Shown: piece after piece, positions 1-5,343 of the stretch
Layout of the letters: the number at the start of each line of letters is the position of its first letter
Position numbering within the stretch: position 1 is the stretch's first letter
From: Acidimicrobiia bacterium
GTDB taxonomy: Bacteria > Actinomycetota > Acidimicrobiia > Spongiisociales > UBA5794
NCBI GenBank assembly: GCA_030618675.1
Contig: JAUXCV010000069.1
Span: forward strand, 1-7,708
Direction: 5' to 3'
Length of the DNA stretch: 7,708 nt
Notes under the pieces: model-generated
What the model saw: only the letters and a program-made list of their open reading frames with translations
Database searches by the model: none
Told to the model about the DNA's origin: nothing
Position numbers and translations under genes: made by a program

Positions 1-403
1 CGACGTCGAAGCCCTCGTCGCGCCAGCCTTCAACGCCGCCGATCATCTTCTTGAACGGCCGCCCCAGTTTCGCAAGGCGTACGGCCGCCTTCTCTGTCGC
101 GTTGCAGTGCGGTCCGGCGCAATAGATCACGAACAGTGTGTCGTGGGGATACTCAGCCAGGTTCCGTTCCACCATCCGGCCGTAGGGGAGATTGACCGCA
201 CCAGGGATGTGCTCTTTCTCGTACACGGCGGGTCCCCGAACGTCGACGAGGACGAAGTCTTGAGGGCCGTTCGTCATCGCATCGTGGACGTCCCAGCAGT
301 CGGCCTCGAAACGCAGCAGCGCCGAGAAATGTGCGAGGGCTTCTTCCGGGTCGGCGGCGGGGACTTCGGCGACTACGGAGCTTCGACGGTTCAAGTTCGG
401 CAT
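1..403 (-). CDS. Rhodanese-like domain protein (3' end outside window)
   Basis: The 134 visible residues form most of a single rhodanese domain. VLVDVRGPAVYEKEHIPGAVNLPY (in two parts: VDVRG near residues 53-57, HIPGAVNLPY at 65-74) is the usual first half, and the active-site loop is YCAGPHCNAT with the presumed persulfide-carrying Cys95 and a second Cys100. IGGVEGWRDEGF (residues 121-132) is the typical end of the fold. The family transfers sulfane sulfur or acts in related thiol chemistry; the substrate cannot be inferred here. No signal peptide is visible, so it is probably cytoplasmic. The ATG at 401-403 has a GGAGA ribosome binding site 4-5 bases upstream. It lies 18 bases after the hemolysin III-like gene on the same strand and is likely cotranscribed with it. 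The C-terminus is cut by the window edge, so a further domain cannot be excluded. Confidence 0.87.
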   Translation of the reverse strand, partial: MPNLNRRSSVVAEVPAADPEEALAHFSALLRFEADCWDVHDAMTNGPQDFVLVDVRGPAVYEKEHIPGAVNLPYGRMVERNLAEYPHDTLFVIYCAGPHCNATEKAAVRLAKLGRPFKKMIGGVEGWRDEGFDV

Positions 404-421
404 GGGGTCTCCAGGTTGTGG

Positions 422-1129
422 CTATGCAGCGGCGAGCGGGATGACGTACCGCCAGATAACGAGGAAATGCAGCGATGTTGCGGACACGGTCAGTATGTGG
501 AAGACCTCGTGGTACGAGAAAACGCGAGGCCACAGACGGGGACGGTTCGTGACGAGGAACACCATGCCGACGGTGTAGAGAACACCGCCGGCGAGGACGA
601 ATCCGACGGGGAGCCAGCCGAGTCGCTGGATCATCGGCCAGAAGAAGAAGACACCGATCCATCCGAGGATCGTCGACATCATCACTGAGATCCATCCGGG
701 AACCTTCGGGAACAGGCCCTTCTGAACGACGCCGGCGATCGTGATCGCCCACACCATCGCCAGCACGATCCACTGCCATGGGGTATCGAGAACGATCGCG
801 GCGACCGGTGTGTAGGTACCTGCGATGAGCACGTAGATCATGGAGTGGTCCATGCGCTGCATGCGTTTCTTCGCCCGTTCCCGCCACGGGACAGCGTGGT
901 AGAGGGAACTCGTCGTGTAGAGCGCCATCACCGCCAGACCGAATACGAGAACTGCGCTTCGGCTTGGCCAGTTCGGAGCGTGGAAGAGAAGGAAGATGGT
1001 CCCGACGAGGCCGGCGATGGCCGCAGCCCCGTGGAGGAACCCGCGAACGGGGTTCTGCATCTTCCCGAGCGTCCAGCGCGGGATGGGGAGGTTCATGAGG
1101 AGAACAGTACCGGGGGAAGATCCGAACAC
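422..1129 (-). CDS. Hemolysin III / TrhA (PAQR-type) seven-helix membrane protein
   Basis: The protein has about seven hydrophobic helices (roughly residues 27-49, 57-77, 97-116, 118-138, 145-166, 172-193 and 213-232). It shows the family's conserved polar sites: SSLYHAVPW (74-82), DHSMIYVLIAGTYTP (94-108) and YHEVFH followed by a further His (206-221), which correspond to the metal-binding Ser/His/Asp set of PAQR proteins. Despite the name, the bacterial family is now linked to membrane-lipid homeostasis rather than proven lysis. Length (235 residues as drawn) slightly exceeds the usual 205-225. The start is uncertain: the GTG at 1129 has only a weak AGGG close to it, while the ATGs at 1096 (224 aa) and 1060 (212 aa) lack good ribosome binding sites. 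It is followed after 18 bases by the rhodanese gene. Its position near a short-type cis-prenyltransferase resembles Rv1085c/Rv1086 of M. tuberculosis, from memory. Confidence 0.9.
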   Translation of the reverse strand: MFGSSPGTVLLMNLPIPRWTLGKMQNPVRGFLHGAAAIAGLVGTIFLLFHAPNWPSRSAVLVFGLAVMALYTTSSLYHAVPWRERAKKRMQRMDHSMIYVLIAGTYTPVAAIVLDTPWQWIVLAMVWAITIAGVVQKGLFPKVPGWISVMMSTILGWIGVFFFWPMIQRLGWLPVGFVLAGGVLYTVGMVFLVTNRPRLWPRVFSYHEVFHILTVSATSLHFLVIWRYVIPLAAA

Positions 1130-1141
1130 AAGCCCTGATCG

Positions 1142-1192
1142 CGTCGGTTGTGTCTACGACCACGTCGGGCGTGGTTCCAGACACAAACGACG
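1142..1192. repeat. Intergenic imperfect palindrome, copy A
   Basis: Two 22-base arms (1142-1163 and 1171-1192) pair at 18 of 22 positions around a 7-base loop (GTCGGGC). The outer arms carry CGTCGGTTGTGTCTACG and, inverted, CGTCGTTTGTGTCTGG. On the same strand, bases 1142-1190 align without gaps to 5214-5262 at 37 of 49 positions, including the same off-centre mismatches in the stem, so the two are copies of one element rather than chance hairpins. It starts 7 bases after the stop codon of the 132-residue gene and ends about 12 bases upstream of the GTG of the hemolysin III-like gene. It could be a terminator hairpin, a protein-binding site or a REP/MITE-like dispersed element; there is no T-tract. 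Confidence 0.75.
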
Positions 1193-1199
1193 AGGATGC

Positions 1200-1598
1200 T
1201 CATCCCCTCCGAGTGCGCTTCACTCCGGCGGTGGCGAGCACGCTTGCCGGGACACCGGCTTCGCGCCATGCCGTCCAACTGATTCCCTTGCGATTCGAGT
1301 AAGAAGCCGCGTATGCGACGAACTCCGCCTCGAGAGCGTCAAGGTCGATCGTAGCCGTCATCGCCACCAGGGCCGCCCGCGCATCGATCCGCGCCTGGTA
1401 CAGATCCAGGCGGGACAATGGATCATGCTCGGAGCGAACCTTCTCATCGAGTGCCACGATCTTGGACTCGAGCGTCTCAGGCGTTACGGGACGGCCCCGC
1501 CTCTTCGGCACAACGATGGCTTCGAGGTAGCCCTTGATCGCTTTCGCCTCGCGGCGGCCCTGTGCGAGCGCGGTCTTGTGCTCTTCGGTCATGGCCAC
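1200..1598 (-). CDS. Conserved-looking hypothetical protein with AT-hook-like RGRP motif (132 aa)
   Basis: No named family is recognised with certainty, although the overall pattern resembles small actinobacterial hypothetical proteins. The N-terminal part (residues 5-28) is a charged helix (EEHKTALAQGRREAKAIKGY). It is followed by KRRGRP (32-37), the core of an AT-hook, then a probable coiled coil or helical hairpin (40-95) rich in Glu, Lys, Arg and Leu. The C-terminal block (98-126) includes ASYSNRKGISWTAWREAGVP, which looks like a small folded helical module, and the tail is basic (KRTRRG). DNA binding is an inference from the RGRP motif and the basic ends. No membrane segment or signal peptide is seen. 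The GTG start at 1596-1598 is chosen because GGGAGG lies 8 bases upstream; an ATG two codons on would be 14 bases away. It is divergent from the cis-prenyltransferase and sits ahead of the hemolysin III-like gene. Confidence 0.82.
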   Translation of the reverse strand: MAMTEEHKTALAQGRREAKAIKGYLEAIVVPKRRGRPVTPETLESKIVALDEKVRSEHDPLSRLDLYQARIDARAALVAMTATIDLDALEAEFVAYAASYSNRKGISWTAWREAGVPASVLATAGVKRTRRG

Positions 1599-1606
1599 GG
1601 TAGTGA

Positions 1607-1612
1607 CCTCCC
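1607..1612 (-). promoter_or_regulatory. Ribosome binding site of the 132-residue protein
   Basis: The minus strand reads GGGAGG, a strong Shine-Dalgarno match, with an 8-base spacer to the GTG at 1598. It decides that start and argues that the longer minus-strand reading frame continuing upstream to about 2357, antisense to the cis-prenyltransferase, is not translated. Confidence 0.75.
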
Positions 1613-1694
1613 TTCTCTTCCCCCGTCGGGTTCCATGTTGCCACGGCTCCGGTCGCAGCGTGCAGTCTTCGGCTGCCCCTACCATGAGGCCTGC

Positions 1695-2471
1695 ATGGGA
1701 TTCAGCGAGACAGCGAGTCGACCGCTCTACCGGTTCTACGAGAACCGCCTGCTGGCGACCCTCGATACCGAGCGCCTGCCACGTCACATCGGGGTCATCC
1801 ACGACGGACACCGGCGATATGCGCGGAGCGAGGGCCTTCCCGACTATCAGGCGTCCTATCGCGTCGGGATGGCGAAGTTCGTCGAGTTCCTCCACTGGTC
1901 TGACGACCTCGAAATCCCGGCGGTCACGTGCTGGTTGTTGTCGAAGGAGAATCTTGCAAGGCCCGACAAGGAACTGCTTCCGTACTACGAGGTCTTGATG
2001 GAGTTGTTCGAAGAGATCCCGAGCGCTCTGACCGGTCGCGGCGTGGGTGTTCGCTTCATCGGGAGTCTCGACCTTCTGCCGGAGGACCTGCAGGCATCGG
2101 CGAAGCGTCTCGAAGAGCGCATGCCGAACGGTGATCGGAGGGTGACGATCGCCCTTGCCTACGGAGGTCGGCAGGAGATCGTCGACGCGGTGAAGGACCT
2201 TGTCGCCAAACTCGCTGCCGACGACACGGATCACATAGCGGACCGCATCGACGCCGACGGCATCGCTTCGAACCTCTACACGGCCGACCTTCCCGATCCC
2301 GACCTCGTTATCCGGACCTCCGGCGAGGCGAGGCTCTCGGGGTTCCTGTTGTGGCAATCCGCCTATGCCGAGTATGCCTTCGTCGATGTCTACTGGCCGG
2401 CGTTTCGCTACGTCGACTTCCTCCGCTCCCTGCGTGACTTCACCAGGAGAACGCGCCGCTACGGCAAGTAG
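1695..2471 (+). CDS. uppS: Cis-prenyltransferase (undecaprenyl / short-chain Z-isoprenyl diphosphate synthase family)
   Basis: The 258-residue protein matches the UppS family over its whole length. It has catalytic Asp37 in HIGVIHDGHRRYARSEG (31-47), LLSKENLARP (81-90), ALAYGGRQEIVDAV (153-166) and the diphosphate-binding RTSGEARLSGFLLWQSAYAE (207-226). The family adds isopentenyl diphosphate in cis to an allylic primer, giving polyprenyl diphosphates used as cell-envelope sugar carriers. The N-terminal segment PLYRFYENRL and the ENL in place of ENW resemble the actinobacterial short-chain Z-farnesyl diphosphate synthase type (Rv1086), so product length is uncertain. Odd points: the usual DGN-x-RW motif is DGHRRY here, with His39 for Asn and Tyr42 for Trp. 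The ATG at 1695 has GAGG 5 bases upstream. The reading frame is open back to about 996, but that stretch is antisense to two other genes and shows no family similarity. A hairpin terminator follows directly. Confidence 0.92.
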   Translation: MGFSETASRPLYRFYENRLLATLDTERLPRHIGVIHDGHRRYARSEGLPDYQASYRVGMAKFVEFLHWSDDLEIPAVTCWLLSKENLARPDKELLPYYEVLMELFEEIPSALTGRGVGVRFIGSLDLLPEDLQASAKRLEERMPNGDRRVTIALAYGGRQEIVDAVKDLVAKLAADDTDHIADRIDADGIASNLYTADLPDPDLVIRTSGEARLSGFLLWQSAYAEYAFVDVYWPAFRYVDFLRSLRDFTRRTRRYGK

Positions 2472-2501
2472 TGCTCTGCGAACTCAGATCTCGCAGAGCA
2501 C
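2471..2501. terminator. Bidirectional hairpin between convergent genes
   Basis: GTGCTCTGCGA (2471-2481) and its exact reverse complement TCGCAGAGCAC (2491-2501) form an 11-bp perfect stem with a 9-base loop. It fills the whole gap between the cis-prenyltransferase stop (TAG at 2469-2471) and the histidine phosphatase stop (complement of 2502-2504). No U-tract follows on either strand, as is common for actinobacterial terminators. By position it would serve both genes. Confidence 0.8.
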
Positions 2502-3185
2502 CTACCTCGTTCGGAGGTCGAGTGGCAGGTGTTCCCTGTCGTTGAAGGTGCGCAGCGACCAGACGTGCTCTCCTCCGAGAGGCACCGCCCGGAGACGTGC
2601 GAACGATGCGTGGTAGAGGATGAACCTCTCCCATTCCCACGGCGTCGGAGCTACGCCGAGCAGGAACCCGATAGCGACTGCGTTCGTGCCGCCGTGGGCC
2701 ACGATGGCTATGCGCTGATCGGGATCGTCGACGAACCAGAGATGCTCTCTTTCCGGATCCGGGCGCACACCGCGGGCGTCGAGGATCCCGAGGAGGGCGC
2801 CGGTCACGCGGTCGTGGAAGTCCCGGAACGACTCGCCGCCGCCGAGTCCATCCCACCATTCTTCCGGCGGCCGGTGTTGCGCCTCACGAAAGATCCGTCG
2901 CACCGTCTCTTCGAGTTTGCCCGTCCAATCGGGCATCTTGATCTCGACGATGTCGTCGACGGTCTCGATCGGGAGTCCGCAGTTCCGGGCGATCGGTTCC
3001 GCGGTCTCCTGTGATCGACGGGCCGGTGATACGACGAGTTCCGTCAGAGAGTGAGAGCCCTCGAAGATCCGCTGCGCTCCGAGTTCGGCCTGTCTTCGCC
3101 CGGTCTCTGTGAGGAACGGATCGGGTTGGGTGAGTCCGTCGACGCTCCAGGCGGGCTGTCCGTGTCGGATGAAGATGAGTTCCAT
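2502..3185 (-). CDS. Histidine phosphatase superfamily (phosphoglycerate mutase-like) protein
   Basis: The protein has 227 residues. MELIFIRHGQPAW opens with the RHG motif, His8 being the phospho-accepting residue. LTETGRRQAELGAQRI (25-40), SPARRSQETAEPIA (53-66, with the phosphate-binding Arg) and IVAHGGTNAVAIGFLLG (161-177, second catalytic His164) complete the fold. The insert EIKMPDWTGKLEETVRRIFREA replaces the usual E-x-x-x-G-x-W-E-G region and separates it from glycolytic mutases. The family includes sugar-phosphate, nucleotide and protein phosphatases; the substrate cannot be told. ATG at 3183-3185 is chosen because the motif begins there; it lacks a well-spaced ribosome binding site (AGG only 2 bases away), so it may be weakly initiated or leaderless. 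The frame stays open upstream into pyrE, which I take as antisense noise. It is divergent from pyrE, with a 112-base gap. Confidence 0.9.
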   Translation of the reverse strand: MELIFIRHGQPAWSVDGLTQPDPFLTETGRRQAELGAQRIFEGSHSLTELVVSPARRSQETAEPIARNCGLPIETVDDIVEIKMPDWTGKLEETVRRIFREAQHRPPEEWWDGLGGGESFRDFHDRVTGALLGILDARGVRPDPEREHLWFVDDPDQRIAIVAHGGTNAVAIGFLLGVAPTPWEWERFILYHASFARLRAVPLGGEHVWSLRTFNDREHLPLDLRTR

Positions 3186-3297
3186 CACCTGGACGATAGG
3201 CCGTCTGTCCCGGCTTCGACGGGAGTCGGAAGGCATCCCGCCTGAGTAACGTATCAGCGAACGGCCAACAACCCCCGAGCGATTTCCAGGAATCTCC

Positions 3298-3858
3298 TTG
3301 AACCCCGAACCAACGTCCAAACAACGACTCGTCATGCATCTGAGAGCGCACGCGGTCCGGACCGATGGTCCGTTCACGCTGCGTTCGGGAGCGGTGTCCG
3401 AGTGGTACATCGATGCGCGCCAGACCACGTTCGACGGGGCGGGGGCGGTCACTGTTGGGGAGGCAGTGCTCGACGTTCTCGATCCGACGGCCGGAGCGGT
3501 AGGGGGGTTGACGATGGGAGCTGATCCGATCGCCATCGCTACCGCCGTTGCGGGGCATGCTGCTCAACGGCCGCTGAGGGCGTTCTCGGTTCGCAAGGAA
3601 GCCAAGGGACACGGAACGGGCGGCCGCCTCGTCGGCCCCATAGGGCAGGACGACATCGTCGCCATTGTCGAGGACACCACAACCACGGGATCGGCCGTGT
3701 TCGAAGCGATCCGCGTTCTCGCCGACGCCGGAATCCGGATCGCCCAGGTGATCACGCTTGTAGATAGAAGCGACGGCGTCGTTGCCGCCAGGGTTGCGGC
3801 GGCGGGAATCCCATACTTGGCGCTCATCACTCCACAGGACCTGGGGGTGGAAGAGTGA
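3298..3858 (+). CDS. pyrE: Orotate phosphoribosyltransferase
   Basis: This enzyme joins orotate with PRPP to give orotidine 5'-phosphate in de novo pyrimidine synthesis, in the cytoplasm. The 186 residues carry the diagnostic OPRT loop VRKEAKGHGTGGRL (about 98-111, with the Arg-Lys...Lys-x-His set). The PRPP-binding motif IVAIVEDTTTTGSA (about 120-133) and LTMGADPIAIATAVAGHA upstream (substrate side) are also present. FTLRSGAVSEWYIDARQTTF is the typical N-terminal region. The TTG start at 3298 is preferred because AGGAA (3288-3292) sits 5 bases upstream; the in-frame ATG at 3334 has no ribosome binding site and would remove an N-terminal helix. The 112-base gap upstream contains TAACGT at 3247-3252 as a possible -10 but no convincing -35. 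Its stop overlaps the next gene by GTGA, so the three-gene run pyrE, membrane protein and nfo is probably one operon. Confidence 0.95.
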   Translation: MNPEPTSKQRLVMHLRAHAVRTDGPFTLRSGAVSEWYIDARQTTFDGAGAVTVGEAVLDVLDPTAGAVGGLTMGADPIAIATAVAGHAAQRPLRAFSVRKEAKGHGTGGRLVGPIGQDDIVAIVEDTTTTGSAVFEAIRVLADAGIRIAQVITLVDRSDGVVAARVAAAGIPYLALITPQDLGVEE

Positions 3859-4451
3859 GCCTGCTCCGAGTTGATCGATCACCCATCCGGCTGTTCCTGT
3901 TCGGACTCGTCGGCCTGTTCTTGATGCTGGGAGCCGTCGACGTCATGTGGGGCCACTGGGTCTCAACTCCGCCCGATACCTCCAATGACGAGATCACGTC
4001 CAAAGGTCGGAACCAACGTCGGTCGGACTACGTGTGGGGGGCATTCATGCTCGTGGGAGGTGTTGGTCTGTTCGGATATGCGGTGACCTCATTGATCCGA
4101 CGCTCCCCCGTGCTCGTGCTCCATGAAGAGGGCATCTTCATTGACGTCGGGGCACCGGGCGACGAGTCGGTCTTCGTATCGTGGGGCGCGATCGACGGCG
4201 TCTACTGCGCTGCTGAGAAGGATCCCGATGGTGGACCTGCCCGTGACGTCCTGGTGATCGACTTCGTCGACCCGGAAGGGCTTCCCTCGGAACCCTGGGG
4301 AGCATCGTGGGACGGCAATCGATTACAGATGGATTCGGCCGGTTGGGAGAAACCGATCGGGGAGATCGTGATCCACGCCGGGATCGCTCTCGAACACGCG
4401 CAGCGGCTTGCGACAGAGTCTGCAGCAGAGGAGGAGAACAGAGATGACTGA
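3855..4451 (+). CDS. Two-helix membrane protein of unknown function with soluble C-terminal domain
   Basis: The family is not recognised. The 198 residues show a short basic N-terminus and a hydrophobic helix at about 12-32. A polar loop of roughly 27 residues (STPPDTSNDEITSKGRNQRR) follows, then a second helix at about 60-81 ending in SLIRRSP. The C-terminal 115 residues are soluble and begin VLVLHEEGIFIDVGAPGDESVFVSWGAIDGV (first part at 86-98). This resembles the strand pattern of bacterial PH-like domains attached to two-helix hairpins; that is a pattern-based inference only. The tail is acidic (ESAAEEENRDD). By the positive-inside rule both ends should face the cytoplasm. The GTG start shares GTGA with the pyrE stop (translational coupling), and the stop overlaps the nfo start by 8 bases. 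Confidence 0.85.
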   Translation: MSLLRVDRSPIRLFLFGLVGLFLMLGAVDVMWGHWVSTPPDTSNDEITSKGRNQRRSDYVWGAFMLVGGVGLFGYAVTSLIRRSPVLVLHEEGIFIDVGAPGDESVFVSWGAIDGVYCAAEKDPDGGPARDVLVIDFVDPEGLPSEPWGASWDGNRLQMDSAGWEKPIGEIVIHAGIALEHAQRLATESAAEEENRDD

Positions 4452-5211
4452 CCTCAAGATCGGAGCCCACGTCCCGAACGCAGACCCGATAGGGGAGGCC
4501 GCGGCTCGCGGTGCCGATGTCGTTCAGATCTTCGTGTCGAATCCTCAGCAGTGGAAGAAGCCGATCCCGAGAGCCGATGCCGAGCAACTCCGAGACGCGG
4601 CTATCGACATCTACGTGCATGCCCCCTACCTTCTGAACCTGGCGTCGCCGAACAACCGGGTGAGGATCCCGTCGCGCAAGATGCTCGCACAGACCGTCGA
4701 AGCGTCGGCCCTGATCGGCGCCAAAGGCGTCATCGTGCACGGCGGCAGCGTGGGCGCCGACGAAGATGTCGACGTTGGATTCGAGCGATGGTCCAAGGCC
4801 ATGGATTCGTTCGAGGCCACGGTGCCGGTTCTGGTTGAGAACACCGCCGGTAAGGGGAACACCGTGATGCAGAACCTCGACAACTACGGGCCGCTGTGGG
4901 CGGCGATCGGCGATTTCAACGTCGGAGTGTGTCTCGACACCTGCCACGCATGGGCGGCAGGGGCGGACCTGGCGACGGCGGTCGAAAGGATCACGCAGTA
5001 CACGGGAGGCATCGCCCTCGTCCACGCCAACGACTCACGGGATCCGTTCAACAGCCACCGTGACCGGCACGCCAACTTCGGGAACGGAGAGATCCCGGAG
5101 GAACTACTCGTGGCGTCGATCCGGGACGCGAATGCCCCGGTCGTTGTCGAGACCCCCGGTGGTGCAGAGGATCAAGCCGCTGACATCGCCTGGCTCCGCG
5201 CACGCCTCTGA
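4444..5211 (+). CDS. nfo: Endonuclease IV (apurinic/apyrimidinic endonuclease)
   Basis: This TIM-barrel AP endonuclease cuts DNA 5' to abasic sites in base-excision repair using three metal ions, usually zinc. All nine expected metal ligands can be read: His59 (VHAPYLLN), His99 (IVHGGS), Glu132 (LVENTAG), Asp165 and His168 (CLDTCHAW), His194 (LVHANDS), Asp207 and His209 (RDRHANFGNG) and Glu236 (VVETPG). QIFVSNPQQWKKP (28-40) is the family's DNA-contacting strand. Length is 255 residues, slightly short for the usual 270-285. The ATG at 4444 has GGAGG (4430-4434) 9 bases upstream; the frame extends upstream to 4408 but without a ribosome binding site. It is the last gene of the pyrE operon and its stop is followed after 2 bases by palindrome copy B. 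Confidence 0.96.
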   Translation: MTDLKIGAHVPNADPIGEAAARGADVVQIFVSNPQQWKKPIPRADAEQLRDAAIDIYVHAPYLLNLASPNNRVRIPSRKMLAQTVEASALIGAKGVIVHGGSVGADEDVDVGFERWSKAMDSFEATVPVLVENTAGKGNTVMQNLDNYGPLWAAIGDFNVGVCLDTCHAWAAGADLATAVERITQYTGGIALVHANDSRDPFNSHRDRHANFGNGEIPEELLVASIRDANAPVVVETPGGAEDQAADIAWLRARL

Positions 5212-5213
5212 CC

Positions 5214-5262
5214 CGTCGTTTGTGCTTACGATCACAAATAGTGTGGTTCTAGGCACAAACGA
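5214..5262. repeat. Intergenic imperfect palindrome, copy B
   Basis: Arms 5216-5235 and 5243-5262 flank the 7-base loop AAATAGT. They match at 16 of 20 positions, and with G.U pairs on the plus-strand RNA 19 of 20 can pair, leaving only one C.C mismatch (5229/5249). The element is colinear with copy A (1142-1190) and identical at 37 of 49 positions. A T-A pair in copy A (1153/1181) is replaced by C-G here (5225/5253), and two C-G pairs of A become T.G here (5226/5252 and 5232/5246), all of which keep the stem. It follows the nfo stop by 2 bases and may serve as that operon's terminator, or be a dispersed binding element. Confidence 0.78.
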
Positions 5263-5300
5263 TTCCGATCCGCGCTGATCTCGGGCTTCACACGAGAAGA

Positions 5301-5318
5301 GCGGCCCCGGAGGACCGC
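5301..5318 (-). terminator. Probable terminator of ino1
   Basis: On the minus strand GCGGTCC, TCCG, GGGCCGC forms a 7-bp stem (one G.U pair) closed by a C(UCCG)G loop, a member of the very stable UNCG tetraloop class. The following minus-strand bases TCTTCTC are moderately U-rich. It lies 25 bases beyond the ino1 stop, in the 132-base gap shared with the convergent nfo operon. Confidence 0.5.
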
Positions 5319-5343
5319 CCTGCTCGACAGAACGAGACCGGCT

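Noticed and set aside
153..1184. Long minus-strand open frame antisense/overlapping to the hemolysin III-like and rhodanese genes
   Set aside because: It is in a different frame of the same region, is very rich in Arg and Pro as expected for off-frame high-GC DNA, and lacks family motifs, whereas the other frames give clear TrhA and rhodanese signatures.
996..1694. N-terminal extension of the cis-prenyltransferase frame by 233 residues
   Set aside because: The extension is antisense to two better-supported genes, shows no similarity to the family, and a good ribosome binding site precedes the ATG at 1695 where the family's N-terminus begins.
1599..2357. Upstream extension of the 132-residue minus-strand protein
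   Set aside because: It is antisense to the cis-prenyltransferase; the GTG at 1598 has a strong ribosome binding site and the protein is complete from there.
3247..3252. TAACGT as a firm pyrE promoter
   Set aside because: It matches only the loose TANNNT pattern, has no -35, and the opposite strand gives an equally loose match (TACGTT) for the histidine phosphatase. It is mentioned in the pyrE entry only as a possibility.
2884..3882. Minus-strand frame of 332 codons across the phosphatase and pyrE
   Set aside because: It is off-frame to the histidine phosphatase and antisense to pyrE, is Arg-rich and has no recognisable motif.
1142..5262. The two palindromes as a CRISPR array or as terminal repeats of one mobile element
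   Set aside because: There are only two copies, 4 kb apart, with no regular spacers. The interval holds ordinary chromosomal genes and no transposase or integrase, and no target-site duplication is seen.
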